Assembly (NCBI RefSeq): GCF_009729555.1
Contig: NZ_WODC01000001.1
Location: forward strand, 496,001 to 560,000
Direction: 5' to 3'
Origin: Pseudodesulfovibrio alkaliphilus
GTDB taxonomy: Bacteria; Desulfobacterota; Desulfovibrionia; Desulfovibrionales; Desulfovibrionaceae
Length of the DNA stretch: 64,000 nucleotides
Part shown: piece by piece, positions 36,475 through 48,254 of the stretch
How positions within the stretch are numbered: position 1 is the stretch's first letter
How the letters are laid out: every line of letters starts with the position of its first letter
The notes under the pieces: model-generated
Database searches by the model: none
Told to the model about the DNA's origin: nothing
The model's input: the letters and a program-made list of their open reading frames with translations, nothing else
Made by a program: the position numbers and the translations under genes

Positions 36475-37995
36475 ATGCTCGCCGAAGAGCCCGGACTTGC
36501 CGTCGAACGTGTCTTCCCGGACAAGCTCGGCCTCACAGAAGACCGCGAACCCGCGACGCGTGAATCACGAAGCCCACTATCCTCATTCCCTGTGATAGCC
36601 TGGAGCGTCACCTTCGAGGAGGACTTCCTCAACCTCCCTCGAATGCTTCGGGCAGCGGGCGTTCCGCCACTGTCGGCGGAACGCCCGTTCCTCCCCCTGG
36701 TCATGGCCGGGGGCCCGCCCGCCTTCCTCAACCCCGCGCCCATCGCACCCTTTGTGGACTGCTTCTGGGTGGGCGAGGCTGACGGACACTTCATCCCTTT
36801 TTTTCAGACCCTCCGCCGCCTTGTTTTCGAGGGCGCAGACAAGACCGCCATCCTCGACGCCATCAGGGACCACCCTGGCATCTACGTCCCCGGCCGCACC
36901 AGGCCCCCGGTGCGCCGCGTCGCCTCCGGCCGATCCGGCGCCCCCCTGCCCGACCCTGCATTTTCCTGTTTCATCAGCGGCCAGGCCGCCTTTCGCGACA
37001 CCCTGCTCCTGGAAATCAACCGGGGCTGCCCCTACGGCTGCCGCTTCTGCGCAGCGGGATTCATCTACCGCCCGCCGCGCCACGCCGACCTCGACGAGCT
37101 CAAGCGCATTGTCACCCTGACCGACCCGCCCAAGGTGGGGCTGGTGGGCACGGCCCTGACCGACTGGCCCGACCTGCTCCCCTTTCTCAAGTGGCTGCAC
37201 GGGCAGAAAAAAAAATTTTCCCTCTCCTCCATGCGCGCCGACGGCATCACCGAGGAACTGCTCGTCTACCTGCGAGAGCGCGGCATCCGCACCGTGACCC
37301 TGGCCCTGGAAGGAGCCAGCGAACGGCTGCGGCGCATGATGAGCAAGAAGCTCAAGCCCGAGGATTTCCTCAACGCCGTCAGGCTGTGCGCCCGCTACGG
37401 GGTCAACCATCTCAAGCTCTATCTCATCGCGGGCTGGCCCGGAGAGACCGATGCCGACTACGATGAACTCCGCGAATTCCTGGCAGAGATCATCCGCATC
37501 CGCTCCGAGGAGCCCGGCGGAGGCAAGAAGCAGTTCATGCGTATTACCATCGGCGTCAGCTCACTGGTTCCCAAGCCCTTCACCCCGTTCCAATGGGCGC
37601 CCATGGCCTCGGAAGCCGCCCTTGAAACACGCATGAAGCAACTCACGGCCATGGCCAAGCCATACAAGGGTGTGACCCTGCACCATGACGCGCCCTTCCA
37701 GGCCCGGCTCCAGGCCATGCTTGCTCGGGGCGGCGAGGAGCTGGCCGAGTTCATCCTCCTGGCCGCCGAACACGGCGGATGGAAAAAAGCCCTCAAGCTC
37801 TGGAGCGGCGATCAGTCCGCCATCATCGACCGCGAGCGCGGCGAGCACGAGCCCTTCCCCTGGGAGGTCATTGATGTCGGCGTCTCCCGCCAGCATCTGT
37901 GGAAGGAATGGCAACGTGCCAAAGAGGCGGTCGTCTCGGCGGGGTGTCCCCCCAAAGGGTGTGAGAAGTGCGCAGGGTGCGGGATGAATGAGTGA
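36475..37995 (+). CDS. Radical SAM protein with B12-binding-like N-terminus; true start upstream or frameshifted
   Basis: A radical SAM protein of at least 506 residues. The CxxxCxxC motif lies in NRGCPYGCRFCAAGFIYRPPR. The C-terminus ends with an unusual cysteine cluster, CPPKGCEKCAGCG, that could bind extra metal or an Fe-S cluster. The first canonical start in this frame is the ATG at 36475, but the frame upstream encodes LGGRLPVAIAIPGGEAAAV and TLGWQAVYR, plainly coding, back to about 36337. No ATG, GTG or TTG exists there. A single extra G in the GGGGG run at 36327-36331 would join it to an ATG at 36308. So the gene either uses a rare start codon or carries a frameshift. Function unknown. 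Confidence 0.82.
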   Translation: MLAEEPGLAVERVFPDKLGLTEDREPATRESRSPLSSFPVIAWSVTFEEDFLNLPRMLRAAGVPPLSAERPFLPLVMAGGPPAFLNPAPIAPFVDCFWVGEADGHFIPFFQTLRRLVFEGADKTAILDAIRDHPGIYVPGRTRPPVRRVASGRSGAPLPDPAFSCFISGQAAFRDTLLLEINRGCPYGCRFCAAGFIYRPPRHADLDELKRIVTLTDPPKVGLVGTALTDWPDLLPFLKWLHGQKKKFSLSSMRADGITEELLVYLRERGIRTVTLALEGASERLRRMMSKKLKPEDFLNAVRLCARYGVNHLKLYLIAGWPGETDADYDELREFLAEIIRIRSEEPGGGKKQFMRITIGVSSLVPKPFTPFQWAPMASEAALETRMKQLTAMAKPYKGVTLHHDAPFQARLQAMLARGGEELAEFILLAAEHGGWKKALKLWSGDQSAIIDRERGEHEPFPWEVIDVGVSRQHLWKEWQRAKEAVVSAGCPPKGCEKCAGCGMNE

Positions 37996-38587
37996 GAGGA
38001 GAGCCGTCGCTGTCGCTCCTCCAAGTGTTTTGATGCCCTCCCGGCGGGGTTACTTTCTTTTGCTGGCCCAAAAGAAAGTAACCAAGAAAAGGGCCTTACG
38101 ATCTTGGCCGCCTGCACTCCACGGCCAAGAAGCTGATCAAATCGCGCTGCTCCCGAATCAAGTCGCCGAAGCGGCTCCGTGATTCGAAAAAGCCGCAGCC
38201 TGCGATTTGTCAGCTTCTAAGCCTTAGGAGGCTTAAGGGCTGGGGCGTTCGGGAGCCGGACGGGCCTTACGATCACGATAAGCTCTCTTCATGTCCACGC
38301 TGGTCACGCCATTTTCATCTTCACTTACGACAGATAGACAATGGGCGGAGCATCGCAGCGCCAGTTCGTCGGCCCGCGTCTCGGGCGAAACCCGGCGGAA
38401 GCGGAGTCTTCGACGCTTCCAACTGTTTCGCCAGCGGGACGACGTTACTGGAGCGCGGCGCGGGAGACCCGATCACAGTATAAAGAGCGCCTTTTGCTTA
38501 CTTTTGGGCGCTCCGGTCCAAAAGTACCTCGGCCCGAAGGGACGAAACGCTTCCCAGCAGTCACTTCGGTGGCAGGTTTGCTCGAAA
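37996..38587. other. 592-bp gene-free, hairpin-rich stretch
   Basis: No convincing gene. The left half is a run of nested inverted repeats (see 38048-38274). The right half has TACTTTTGG (38509-38517) paired with CCAAAAGTA (38528-38536) and otherwise unremarkable sequence. Open frames here have unnatural composition. It separates the radical SAM gene from a convergent AT-rich accessory gene. Confidence 0.7.
38048..38274. repeat. Compound inverted-repeat element with a 13-bp direct repeat
   Basis: Reading left to right: a perfect 14-bp stem (GGTTACTTTCTTTT at 38048-38061, AAAAGAAAGTAACC at 38070-38083); the direct repeat GGGCCTTACGATC (38091-38103); an 8-bp stem CTTGGCCG/CGGCCAAG (38103-38129); an imperfect 17/16-bp stem (38129-38145 with 38202-38217) that encloses CGAATCA/TGATTCG; a 7-bp stem TAAGCCT/AGGCTTA (38218-38235); and the second GGGCCTTACGATC (38262-38274). 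It may be a small non-autonomous mobile or REP-like element, or a structured RNA. Confidence 0.6.
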
Positions 38588-39652
38588 TCATTCGTAAAAG
38601 AGAGGAGTCGCCTTCAGCCGGTCGGAATATGCGTAAATGTCGTCCAGTTCAGCAATGGGAACTCTCTCCATCGCCTTTTCCGCGTTGACAACAATACCAA
38701 GATAGTACTGAGACCTATTGAAATGAAATCGACAAAGAGGTTTTCTGTTGTTGTCGTCAAGCAGCACACCACAATAGCTTTTTGTATCTCGCATCGCGAC
38801 ACGTTCAGGAGAAACGACTTCCCGCAATATTGACTTGACGATGTAAAAAGCCTCTATTTCATCTTCTGTGGTGATGATTCCTGATCCTTCTTCTTGAACT
38901 TCAACATCCTGAATATCGTCGATGTCTTCATCCGATTCTGTAATCATGGCACTTTTCAATCTGTCATTGATTACTTCATTTATATAAATGCTTATGGCCT
39001 TCTTCACCAATTCTGTGAATTTTTGCCGGACCGCAGGCATCAGCTTCCCAGAGTAGACCTTGCATGCAAATAGACGTACAAACTCATCGGATGGTGCCTG
39101 CATTTCTTCAGAAAAGAGACGCCTGATCGCCCGTGTGTACTTGAGCTCGCTTGCCGCGGAAACGGTTTTTTCTATGTCGAACTGTGTTTTGGTGAGTTTT
39201 TTGAGTTCTTGAACCAAGCTCTCTTCTGGAGAATTGAAGTCAAGGACCATGTATGGCTTGTCGTCCATTATATTGGCACGATCAAGGTCTGTGAAGAACT
39301 GGTACTGAATCCCGTTGGTGAGAACACCGATTCGCGCCGAAGGGGTGACTTGATAATACCGCAACAATTGCGTTGGATTGATCTTTCTCAAGTCCAACTT
39401 GGAGGACTTACACTCAATGAGCATAATGGGTTTGCCATCCCTCATGACGGCGAAATCCACCTTCTCCCCCTTCTTCACACCAATGTCGGCAGTGTATTCA
39501 GGGAATATTTCCTGAGGGTTGAATGGATCATACCCCAGCGTTTGCAAAAAAGGGAGCACCAAGGCATTTTTGGTCATCTCTTCATTGGAAAGCATGTGCG
39601 AATGCTCTTGGATGCGAGCGGCCAAGGAGTGGAGGCGTTCGGCAAAATCCAT
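38588..39652 (-). CDS. Orphan HsdR_N (type I restriction enzyme R N-terminal) domain protein
   Basis: A 354-residue protein. The N-terminal half resembles the HsdR N-terminal nuclease domain: MTKNALVLPFLQTLGYDPFNPQEIFPEYTADIG, then the PD-(D/E)xK-like core with Asp66 (KVDFAVMRDGKP), Glu80 and Lys82 (IECKSSK). The C-terminal part has the acidic ESDEDIDDIQDVEVQEEGS linker and a last domain of unknown type. No helicase domain, and no hsdM, hsdS or other defence gene, lies beside it. Base composition is AT-rich relative to both neighbours, and it lies next to a repeat-rich stretch, so horizontal acquisition is likely. Nuclease activity is inferred. Confidence 0.82.
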   Translation of the reverse strand: MDFAERLHSLAARIQEHSHMLSNEEMTKNALVLPFLQTLGYDPFNPQEIFPEYTADIGVKKGEKVDFAVMRDGKPIMLIECKSSKLDLRKINPTQLLRYYQVTPSARIGVLTNGIQYQFFTDLDRANIMDDKPYMVLDFNSPEESLVQELKKLTKTQFDIEKTVSAASELKYTRAIRRLFSEEMQAPSDEFVRLFACKVYSGKLMPAVRQKFTELVKKAISIYINEVINDRLKSAMITESDEDIDDIQDVEVQEEGSGIITTEDEIEAFYIVKSILREVVSPERVAMRDTKSYCGVLLDDNNRKPLCRFHFNRSQYYLGIVVNAEKAMERVPIAELDDIYAYSDRLKATPLFYE

Positions 39653-39683
39653 ACGTCACCTCTTTGTGGGTTATTGAAAACCT

Positions 39684-39710
39684 GTTATACTACCGAGTCA
39701 TTGGTTGCAA
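39684..39710 (-). promoter_or_regulatory. Possible promoter of the HsdR_N gene
   Basis: On the - strand, TTGCAA (39705-39710) and TATAAC (39684-39689) are 15 bases apart, 32 bases before the start codon. AGAGG precedes the ATG. The spacing is short, so this is tentative. Confidence 0.35.
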
Positions 39711-39750
39711 CTCCTCATGCGTTTTGATGGGGTATTCAACTACGCACAGC

Positions 39751-39788
39751 AATAAAAGGCCGGGCGGACCAGCATGGTCCGCCCGGCC
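39751..39788 (-). terminator. Terminator of the rib-nusB-leuS transcript
   Basis: A perfect 14-bp GC-rich stem (39758-39771 with 39775-39788) and a 3-base loop. On the - strand it is followed by TTTTATTG. It lies 23 bases after the leuS stop. Confidence 0.9.
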
Positions 39789-39811
39789 GGGTTTCGCGGG
39801 GAAGGCGCGGC

Positions 39812-42313
<2,502 letters not shown>

Positions 42314-42333
42314 GGTTCTCTTCCTTCGTGAAA

Positions 42334-42828
42334 TTATGCGTTGCCGTCCATGGTCGAGTCCCGGGCCGCGTCCATGGCCGACTCCCTGATCTCGCTGCGG
42401 GCCGCACCGTCGAGGATGCCGTTGACAAAGCCACGCGATTTTTCGTCGCCGAAGAGCTTGGAGAGCTCGATGGCCTCGTTGATGGCGGCCTTTACCGGGA
42501 TGTCGGTGAACAGCATCTCGTAGAGCGAAAGACGCAGGATGGACAGCTCGATGACCGCGATGCGGTCGAACTTCCAGTGCTGGGAGTGCTCGCCGATAAC
42601 CGCGTCGATACGGGCGAGGTTGGCGTCCACGCCCATGACGAGGGTGCGGGCGAAGTCGCGTGCGGTGGCGGATTCCTGCTCATCGACCATGGGATTGCGG
42701 TCAAAGGCGGTTTCTATGTCCACCGGGTTTTGCGGGTCGTCGAAATGGACGCCGTAGAGCACCTGAAAGGCCAGGGTTCGGCCGACCCTGCGCACACCGG
42801 GCCTGTTGCCCTTTTTCTTGCCGGACAT
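42334..42828 (-). CDS. nusB: Transcription antitermination factor NusB
   Basis: A 164-residue all-helical protein that binds boxA RNA with S10 (NusE) in rRNA antitermination. Seen: [17 protein letters not shown], and [54 protein letters not shown], the strongly conserved C-terminal half. It follows ribH by three bases; the ribH-nusB pairing is common in bacteria. Confidence 0.96.
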   Translation of the reverse strand: MSGKKKGNRPGVRRVGRTLAFQVLYGVHFDDPQNPVDIETAFDRNPMVDEQESATARDFARTLVMGVDANLARIDAVIGEHSQHWKFDRIAVIELSILRLSLYEMLFTDIPVKAAINEAIELSKLFGDEKSRGFVNGILDGAARSEIRESAMDAARDSTMDGNA

Positions 42829-42831
42829 GGG

Positions 42832-43299
42832 CTAGAGCTGTTCCAGGACCCGGATGGTCTCAAGCATGGCCGAGGCAGCCTCGACGCCCTTGTTGCCCGC
42901 CTTGCTCCCGGCCCGCTCGATGGCCTGATCCAGGGAGTCGCAGGTGAGCAGGCCAAAGCCCATGGGCACGCCGGTCTCCATGCTGGCCTGGGCCACGCCC
43001 TTGGCGCACTCGTTGCACACGTAGTCGAAGTGGGGGGTGGCTCCGCGGATGACCGCGCCGAGCACAACCACGCCGTCGTAGTGGCCTGAACGGGCCAGCT
43101 TCTGGGCGGCCAGGGGCAGCTCGAAGGCACCGGGCAGCCGCACCAGGGTCAGGTTGTCCTCGCTGCCGCCGTGGCGGACCAGATAGTCGACGGCGCCGGA
43201 AATGAGCCGGTCCACGATAAAATCGTTGAAGCGCGCCGCCACGATGGCCACCCTGAGGCCCTGCGCGTTGAGCTGTCCTTCAATGGTCTTCAAGGGCAT
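42832..43299 (-). CDS. ribH: 6,7-dimethyl-8-ribityllumazine synthase
   Basis: A 155-residue protein catalysing the penultimate step of riboflavin synthesis. Seen: [21 protein letters not shown], the [17 protein letters not shown] substrate region, [20 protein letters not shown] and [26 protein letters not shown]. The ATG at 43299 has GGGAG upstream; the open frame runs further to 43365 but overlaps ribBA. Confidence 0.97.
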   Translation of the reverse strand: MPLKTIEGQLNAQGLRVAIVAARFNDFIVDRLISGAVDYLVRHGGSEDNLTLVRLPGAFELPLAAQKLARSGHYDGVVVLGAVIRGATPHFDYVCNECAKGVAQASMETGVPMGFGLLTCDSLDQAIERAGSKAGNKGVEAASAMLETIRVLEQL

Positions 43300-43342
43300 G
43301 ATGGAATCTCCCGTGTAATGAAATTTGGTCTTATGGACTATG

Positions 43343-44563
43343 TTACGCTTTGTCGTCTTCGTCAACGTGCAGCAGATGGTGCATCTTGTCGCGCTTGGTC
43401 TTGAGGTAGCCTTTGTTCAGCTCGCAGGCGCCCACTTCGATGGGGACGCGCTCGACCACATTGAGACCGTAGCCCTCAAGGCCCACCATCTTCTTGGGGT
43501 TGTTGGTCATCAGCCGCATATTGGAGACGCCCAGTGCGCGCAGTATCTGCGCCCCGGTGCCGTATTCGCGCAGGTCCGGGGGAAAGCCGAGCTTCACGTT
43601 GGCCTCCACGGTGTCGTAGCCCTGATCCTGGAGGTGGTAGGCCCTGATCTTGTTGCCAAGGCCGATGCCGCGTCCCTCCTGGCGCATGTAGACGAGCACT
43701 CCCTTGCCCTCGTTGTTGATCATGCACATGGCATCCTGGAGCTGGGGCCCGCAGTCGCAACGCATGGAGCCGAACACGTCGCCGGTCAGGCACTCGGAGT
43801 GGACGCGCACCAGGGTGGGATCGTCGGGGGTGATGTCTCCCTTGTAGAGGGCGATGTGGGTCTTGCCGTCTGTTTCGGAGTAGAAGGCCGCGCTCTTGAA
43901 GTCGCCCCAGCGGGTGGGCAGGTTGGCCTCGGCCACCTTGGTTACGGAGAATCCGCCGAATTTCATGCGGTAGGCGATCAGATCAGCCACCGAGCATATC
44001 TTAAGCCCGTGTTTCTTGGCGTAGATTTCGAGTTCGGGCATGCGGGCCATGGTCCCGTCCTCGTTCATGATCTCGCAGATGACCGCAGCGGGCTTGAACC
44101 CGGCCAACCGGGCGATGTCCGTGCCGCCCTCGGTCTGTCCGGCACGCACCAGCACGCCGCCGTCCTTGGCCCGCAGGGGAAAGATATGACCCGGGGTGAC
44201 GATGGAGTCCTGGTCGGCCCCGTCGGCCACGGCGGCCAGCACGGTGGTGGCGCGGTCCTTGGCCGAGATGCCGGTGGTCACGCCCTCGCGGGCCTCGATG
44301 GAGACCGTGAAGTTGGTGCCGAAACCGGACTCGTTTTTCTTTGCCATCAGCTCCAGGCCGAGATTGTCGGCCATCGCGTTGCTCATGGGCAGGCAGATGA
44401 GTCCCCGGCCGTGGGTGGCCATGAAATTGATGATTTCCGGGGTGATCGCCTCGGCCGCGCAAACAAGGTCGCCCTCGTTTTCGCGGTCCTCGTCGTCCAC
44501 CATGATGACCATCTTGCCCTGGCGGATATCCTCAATGGCTTCTTCCAGCTTGCACAGTGCCAT
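43343..44563 (-). CDS. ribBA: Bifunctional DHBP synthase / GTP cyclohydrolase II
   Basis: A 406-residue two-domain protein. The N-terminal RibB part ([30 protein letters not shown]) makes 3,4-dihydroxy-2-butanone 4-phosphate. The C-terminal RibA part has the zinc motif [20 protein letters not shown] and the catalytic [11 protein letters not shown]. Both active sites look intact. The start at 44563 ([17 protein letters not shown]) is the family's usual N-terminus; the open frame reaches 44809 without support. A leader of about 170 bases precedes it, in which I see no FMN riboswitch. Confidence 0.96.
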   Translation of the reverse strand: MALCKLEEAIEDIRQGKMVIMVDDEDRENEGDLVCAAEAITPEIINFMATHGRGLICLPMSNAMADNLGLELMAKKNESGFGTNFTVSIEAREGVTTGISAKDRATTVLAAVADGADQDSIVTPGHIFPLRAKDGGVLVRAGQTEGGTDIARLAGFKPAAVICEIMNEDGTMARMPELEIYAKKHGLKICSVADLIAYRMKFGGFSVTKVAEANLPTRWGDFKSAAFYSETDGKTHIALYKGDITPDDPTLVRVHSECLTGDVFGSMRCDCGPQLQDAMCMINNEGKGVLVYMRQEGRGIGLGNKIRAYHLQDQGYDTVEANVKLGFPPDLREYGTGAQILRALGVSNMRLMTNNPKKMVGLEGYGLNVVERVPIEVGACELNKGYLKTKRDKMHHLLHVDEDDKA

Positions 44564-44736
44564 GTTCACAATACCTCGTTGTTCTTTTTCCTGCGCGGTG
44601 GGCCGCCCGGCGGCCTGCGCCCGGCCTCGCGGAACCACACTACTTACCGCAAATGGTCCCGGTGGGAAAGAGGAAAAATTGGCATTGAAAATCGGCTGGA
44701 TAGGCGGAGGTTGGCCCCTGCCGCCATCCCGGGCCG

Positions 44737-45483
44737 TCAGACCCGGTTGGCGTGGGTCGATGCGGTGTCGCGGACGCGACAGAGGGAGTCGGCAAGGCAT
44801 ATGGGGCACTCACGCGCCCCGGCGAGCCTGTCAAGCAGGGCGGCCTGTCTCGGCGACAGGGCCGAGGCGTCGAGGCTGCGCCCGGCATCGAACATGCCGA
44901 CCACGTCTTCGACCACGGTTTCGCTGTGGGCGTTGACATGCCAGTCGAGGATGTTCATGAAGTCTGCGTCAGCCCTGTCCCGATAGCGCCAGCCGCCGCA
45001 ACGCGCCGTGACCAGCCTGCGCGAGACGCAGACGCACAGAGGGTCCACGTTGCCAGGGCGGACCACGTCGCCTCCGGGCCGGGGAAGCTGCGGCGCGTCA
45101 AGGGTCAGCTGGGTGTCGATGCGGCCGATGATCAGCTCGGTGTCGAAGTGTTTCAGGTACAGGCGCAGGGCCAGGGGTTTGAGGACGTTGTCGTCGTCAA
45201 GGAAGATAAGCTTGTCGCCCTGGGCCAGACTGGTGAGCAGAGCGCGGATGCCGTTGCCGCCGTTGCGGTCTGCCGGCAGGTTGAAACCACGCACAGCATA
45301 GGCCGAGGCCGGGCATTCGCCCCGAACCCCGTCAAAACCTATGAGGATTTCCACCTGATCCGTTTCCAGTCCGGCGAACCGGGCTGCCCGTTCAACCGAT
45401 TCCACGGCCTTGCGCAACGCCTTTGGCCGGTTGCCCGCTGTGGGCGTGATGATCGAAAAGAGGATGCCGCCGTCCCTGGCCAT
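44737..45483 (-). CDS. Family 2 glycosyltransferase-like protein inside the riboflavin cluster
   Basis: A 248-residue GT-A type protein: [22 protein letters not shown] at the N-terminus, EILIGFDGV, and [20 protein letters not shown], which holds the metal-binding DDD. There is no membrane helix. The C-terminal third has [10 protein letters not shown], a possible metal-binding cysteine group. It lies between ribE and ribBA on the same strand with gaps of 169 and 173 bases, so it may have its own promoter. The sugar and acceptor are unknown. It is unusual among flavin genes. Confidence 0.8.
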   Translation of the reverse strand: MARDGGILFSIITPTAGNRPKALRKAVESVERAARFAGLETDQVEILIGFDGVRGECPASAYAVRGFNLPADRNGGNGIRALLTSLAQGDKLIFLDDDNVLKPLALRLYLKHFDTELIIGRIDTQLTLDAPQLPRPGGDVVRPGNVDPLCVCVSRRLVTARCGGWRYRDRADADFMNILDWHVNAHSETVVEDVVGMFDAGRSLDASALSPRQAALLDRLAGARECPICLADSLCRVRDTASTHANRV

Positions 45484-45652
45484 TTCCGCTCCCTTCCCGC
45501 GTCCATGCGGGCCTGATGGGCCGTGGAGCCCTGATTGTCGCGTGGCCGGATTGGCGGCCTTTCACCTTACCGTATCGGCTCGCGGCTCTTCGGGCTTTAG
45601 GGGCAAATGGCGAAAAAATGGAAACGAGGGCAGGGAGTTGGCAGGGCCAGGG

Positions 45653-46318
45653 TCAAAATCCGTGCTCGCGCAGATATTCCATGGTCATGGCGGATTTTCC
45701 GCCCTCCGTTGCCTCGGGCTGGCCATTGGTCCAGGGGCCGACCATGCGCTCCACGTATTTGCCGATGATGTCGGTTTCCATGTTCACCCGTCTGCCCGGC
45801 GTCCACTCGGCAATGGTGGTGGCCTTTTGCGTCTCGGGAATGATGTTGACCTCGAGCCAGTCCGGGCCGCAGTCATTGACCGTCAGGCTGATGCCGTCCA
45901 GGGCCACAGAGCCCTTGGGGATGACGTAGCGGCCGTGGGCGGGGGGAAAGGCAAGACGGAAGATGCGCGATTCCCCTGCCGGGCGCACTCCGGCCACCTC
46001 GGCCAGACAATCCACATGACCGGAAACGATGTGTCCGCCAAGGCGGTCGCCCAGGGCCATGGCCCGCTCCAGGTTGACCCGCGAGCCGACCTTGAGCGCA
46101 CCCAGGCTGGTGACGGACAGGGTCTCGCGGCTGGCATAGGCCGTGAACCAGCCGTCGCCAAAGGTCTCCACGGTCAGGCAGACGCCGTTGACAGCGATGG
46201 ATTCGCCCGCCTCAATATCGTAAAGGGGAAACAAGGCGCGGATGCGCAGCCGGGTTTCAGCGCCGCGCCCTTCCGCCGCCTCTACGCGGCCCATGCCCAT
46301 GACCAGTCCCGTAAACAT
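45653..46318 (-). CDS. ribE: Riboflavin synthase alpha chain
   Basis: A 221-residue protein, two tandem lumazine-binding halves: MFTGLVMGMGRVE, AVNGVCLTVETFGDGWFTAYASRETL and GDRLGGHIVSGHVD; then GSVALDGISLTVN. It converts two lumazine molecules into riboflavin and the pyrimidine precursor. It follows ribD by 66 bases on the same strand. Confidence 0.96.
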   Translation of the reverse strand: MFTGLVMGMGRVEAAEGRGAETRLRIRALFPLYDIEAGESIAVNGVCLTVETFGDGWFTAYASRETLSVTSLGALKVGSRVNLERAMALGDRLGGHIVSGHVDCLAEVAGVRPAGESRIFRLAFPPAHGRYVIPKGSVALDGISLTVNDCGPDWLEVNIIPETQKATTIAEWTPGRRVNMETDIIGKYVERMVGPWTNGQPEATEGGKSAMTMEYLREHGF

Positions 46319-46384
46319 GGCGTCTCCTCGCTTGGTTGTCGTCCGTGGTTGTAGCAGGCGTCCGGTGCGGAGTAAACCGCCGGT

Positions 46385-47518
46385 CTATCTGGGCCGCAGG
46401 GTGATCATGATGTCATCGCCCGAGCGACGGGTGTCGATGATGCGGAAGTTGGCGGCCTCTGCCATGGAGCGTTCCCCGTGGCCCGCATAGGCAGAGGGTG
46501 CGGATTCGTCGCCCAGGATGCGCGGGGCCACGAAATGAACGATCTCGTCGGCCAGCCCCTGGTCGACGCATTGCATGGCGAGCCGTCCGCCCCCCTCCCA
46601 CAGGCTGGTGTGGCAGCCCAGGTCGAAGCGCAGGCGCTCCAGGCCCACCGCGAGGTTGAGTCCGCCTGCGGATCCGGGCAGGGGCCAGACGCTACTGCCC
46701 CGGCCGCGCAGCCTGTCGGCCTCGGAGCTGCGGGCGCTTTCACGGGTGGTCATGAATATGGTCCGCTCCGGGCGCTGGCGGGTCAGAACATGGTCGTCCG
46801 GGTTGACGGGCAGGCGCGATGTGACGACCACCCCATAGGGCTGGAGGAAGTCATCGGCCAAGCCCGGCGCACGGCAGGTCAGGCTCGGGTCGTCGGCACG
46901 GAAGGTGGTCCCGCCCACGATGACCGCGTCTGCCCGGGCGCGCAGTTCGTGAACCCGGGCAAAGGACTCGGGACAGGAAACGGGCTCTGGTCTGCGCTGG
47001 CGCGAGGCGATCTTGCCGTCCAGGGTGGCGGCCATCTTGACGATGTTGAACGTGGAGTGGGTGGTCTGCCAGACCAGGAAGTCGGCGATGAGGTCGCGGC
47101 AGACCTCTTCAAGGACGCCCACTTCGATCTCCAGGCCTGCGGCGGCGAGCCGCTCCACGCCCCCGGCGGCCACCGGGTTGGGATCGCGGGTACCGATCAC
47201 GACCCTGGCCACGCCCGCGTCGATAAGGGCCTGGGTGCAGGGCGGCGTCTTGCCGTGGTGGTTGCAGGGCTCAAGGGTGACGAACATGGCGGCCCCGCGT
47301 GGGTCGATCCCCTTGCTGCGGGCATCCACCAGACACTCGCGCTCGGCATGCAGGCCGCCGTAGCGCATGTGCCACCCCTCGGCCACAATGCGTTCGTCGC
47401 GCACCAGCACCGCGCCCACGCAGGGGTTGGGGGCCGTGGTTCCGCGCCCCAGCCGGGCCAGCTCCGCGGCCCGGGCCATGAATGCGGCGCTAGAGGAAGT
47501 CGCCTTCCATGAACACAT
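46385..47518 (-). CDS. ribD: Bifunctional diaminohydroxyphosphoribosylaminopyrimidine deaminase / reductase
   Basis: A 377-residue two-domain enzyme of riboflavin synthesis. The deaminase domain has the zinc site [13 protein letters not shown] and [17 protein letters not shown]. The reductase domain has [31 protein letters not shown] and a C-terminal [11 protein letters not shown] segment. An ATG at 47518 has GGAG seven bases upstream and overlaps the dCMP deaminase gene by 29 bases; an ATG at 47479 ([11 protein letters not shown]) gives a more usual N-terminus without a ribosome binding site. Confidence 0.95.
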   Translation of the reverse strand: MCSWKATSSSAAFMARAAELARLGRGTTAPNPCVGAVLVRDERIVAEGWHMRYGGLHAERECLVDARSKGIDPRGAAMFVTLEPCNHHGKTPPCTQALIDAGVARVVIGTRDPNPVAAGGVERLAAAGLEIEVGVLEEVCRDLIADFLVWQTTHSTFNIVKMAATLDGKIASRQRRPEPVSCPESFARVHELRARADAVIVGGTTFRADDPSLTCRAPGLADDFLQPYGVVVTSRLPVNPDDHVLTRQRPERTIFMTTRESARSSEADRLRGRGSSVWPLPGSAGGLNLAVGLERLRFDLGCHTSLWEGGGRLAMQCVDQGLADEIVHFVAPRILGDESAPSAYAGHGERSMAEAANFRIIDTRRSGDDIMITLRPR

Positions 47519-47948
47519 GCTTCACTCCGGCCTCGTCGAGCATCTGCTCCGAGAGCTCGTCGGGGTAGTTCTGGGCGTAATAGATGGTCTTCACTTCGCA
47601 GTTGATGAGCATCTTGGTGCACAGGATGCAGGGCTTGGTGGTGCAGTATATGTTGCACCCGGTCAGGTCCAGGTGGTGGGTGGCGGCCTGGATGATGACG
47701 TTTTGCTCGGCATGGAGACCCCGGCACAGCTCGTGGCGCTCGCCCGAGGGAATCCCCAGTCTTTCGCGCAGGCAGCCCGCCTCCTCGCAATGAGCGATGT
47801 TGGTGGGCACCCCGTTGTAGCCGGTGGCCAGGATGCGCTTGCCGCGCACGGCGATGGCTCCCACCGCCCGGCGGGTGCAGGTGGACCGCTGGGCCACCAG
47901 ATGGGCGATACGCATGAAATACTCGGGCCAGGGCAGTCTCTCGGACAT
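47490..47948 (-). CDS. dCMP deaminase family protein (ComEB-like)
   Basis: A 152-residue cytidine/deoxycytidylate deaminase. The zinc site is clear: [15 protein letters not shown] and [18 protein letters not shown]. Seen also: [25 protein letters not shown] and the [14 protein letters not shown] loop. It makes dUMP from dCMP, feeding dTMP synthesis. It is the first gene of the - strand rib-leuS run, and its 3' end overlaps ribD. Confidence 0.92.
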   Translation of the reverse strand: MSERLPWPEYFMRIAHLVAQRSTCTRRAVGAIAVRGKRILATGYNGVPTNIAHCEEAGCLRERLGIPSGERHELCRGLHAEQNVIIQAATHHLDLTGCNIYCTTKPCILCTKMLINCEVKTIYYAQNYPDELSEQMLDEAGVKHVFMEGDFL

Positions 47949-48063
47949 GGTTCCTCCAAGGCTCGCGGCTTGATGAAGCGCGGCAAGCTCCCCCTATCAT
48001 GTCTCATGCCGAAAGGAAATGAGCATGTGCCCGGCATGAGCCCAGGACTTGATGCGCGGGGCA

Positions 48064-48106
48064 TTTTGTGCAAATTTGGGAACACTTTTTGTGCAGAAAA
48101 AAGCAC
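48064..48106 (+). promoter_or_regulatory. Candidate enhancer (UAS) for a sigma-54 activator
   Basis: TTTTGTGCA occurs at 48064-48072 and at 48087-48095, 23 bp apart (about two helix turns). The second copy is part of the palindrome GTGC-agaaaaaa-GCAC (48091-48106). The block lies about 75-100 bp upstream of the sigma-54 promoter, the usual distance for an NtrC-type activator such as the one encoded at 50990. Confidence 0.5.
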
Positions 48107-48166
48107 TTTTGACCGACTTGCGCCAGGCCGTACGCTCTATCTCCATGGATTTGCACATGAAAAACA

Positions 48167-48184
48167 TTGGCATGGGGTATGCTT
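48167..48184 (+). promoter_or_regulatory. Sigma-54 (RpoN) promoter of the ZraP-like gene
   Basis: TTGGCATGGGGTATGCTT has the invariant GG and GC dinucleotides exactly 10 bases apart (GG at 48169-48170, GC at 48181-48182), a good match to TGGCAC-N5-TTGC. It is 70 bases before the start of the ZraP-like gene, and a sigma-54 activator is encoded nearby. Confidence 0.7.
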
Positions 48185-48254
48185 GAGCAGAGCCAGGCAG
48201 GTCGGCTTTCGGCCTGCCTGAAAAACACACCCACAGCAACATGGAGGAACCCGC

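Noticed and set aside
38291-38833. Open frame (180 codons) in the 38-kb gap
   Set aside because: It overlaps the 3' end of the HsdR_N gene in antisense and crosses hairpins; composition is not convincing.
44564-44736. FMN riboswitch before ribBA
   Set aside because: The leader is short and lacks the conserved FMN-element blocks I know; the other rib gaps are too short.
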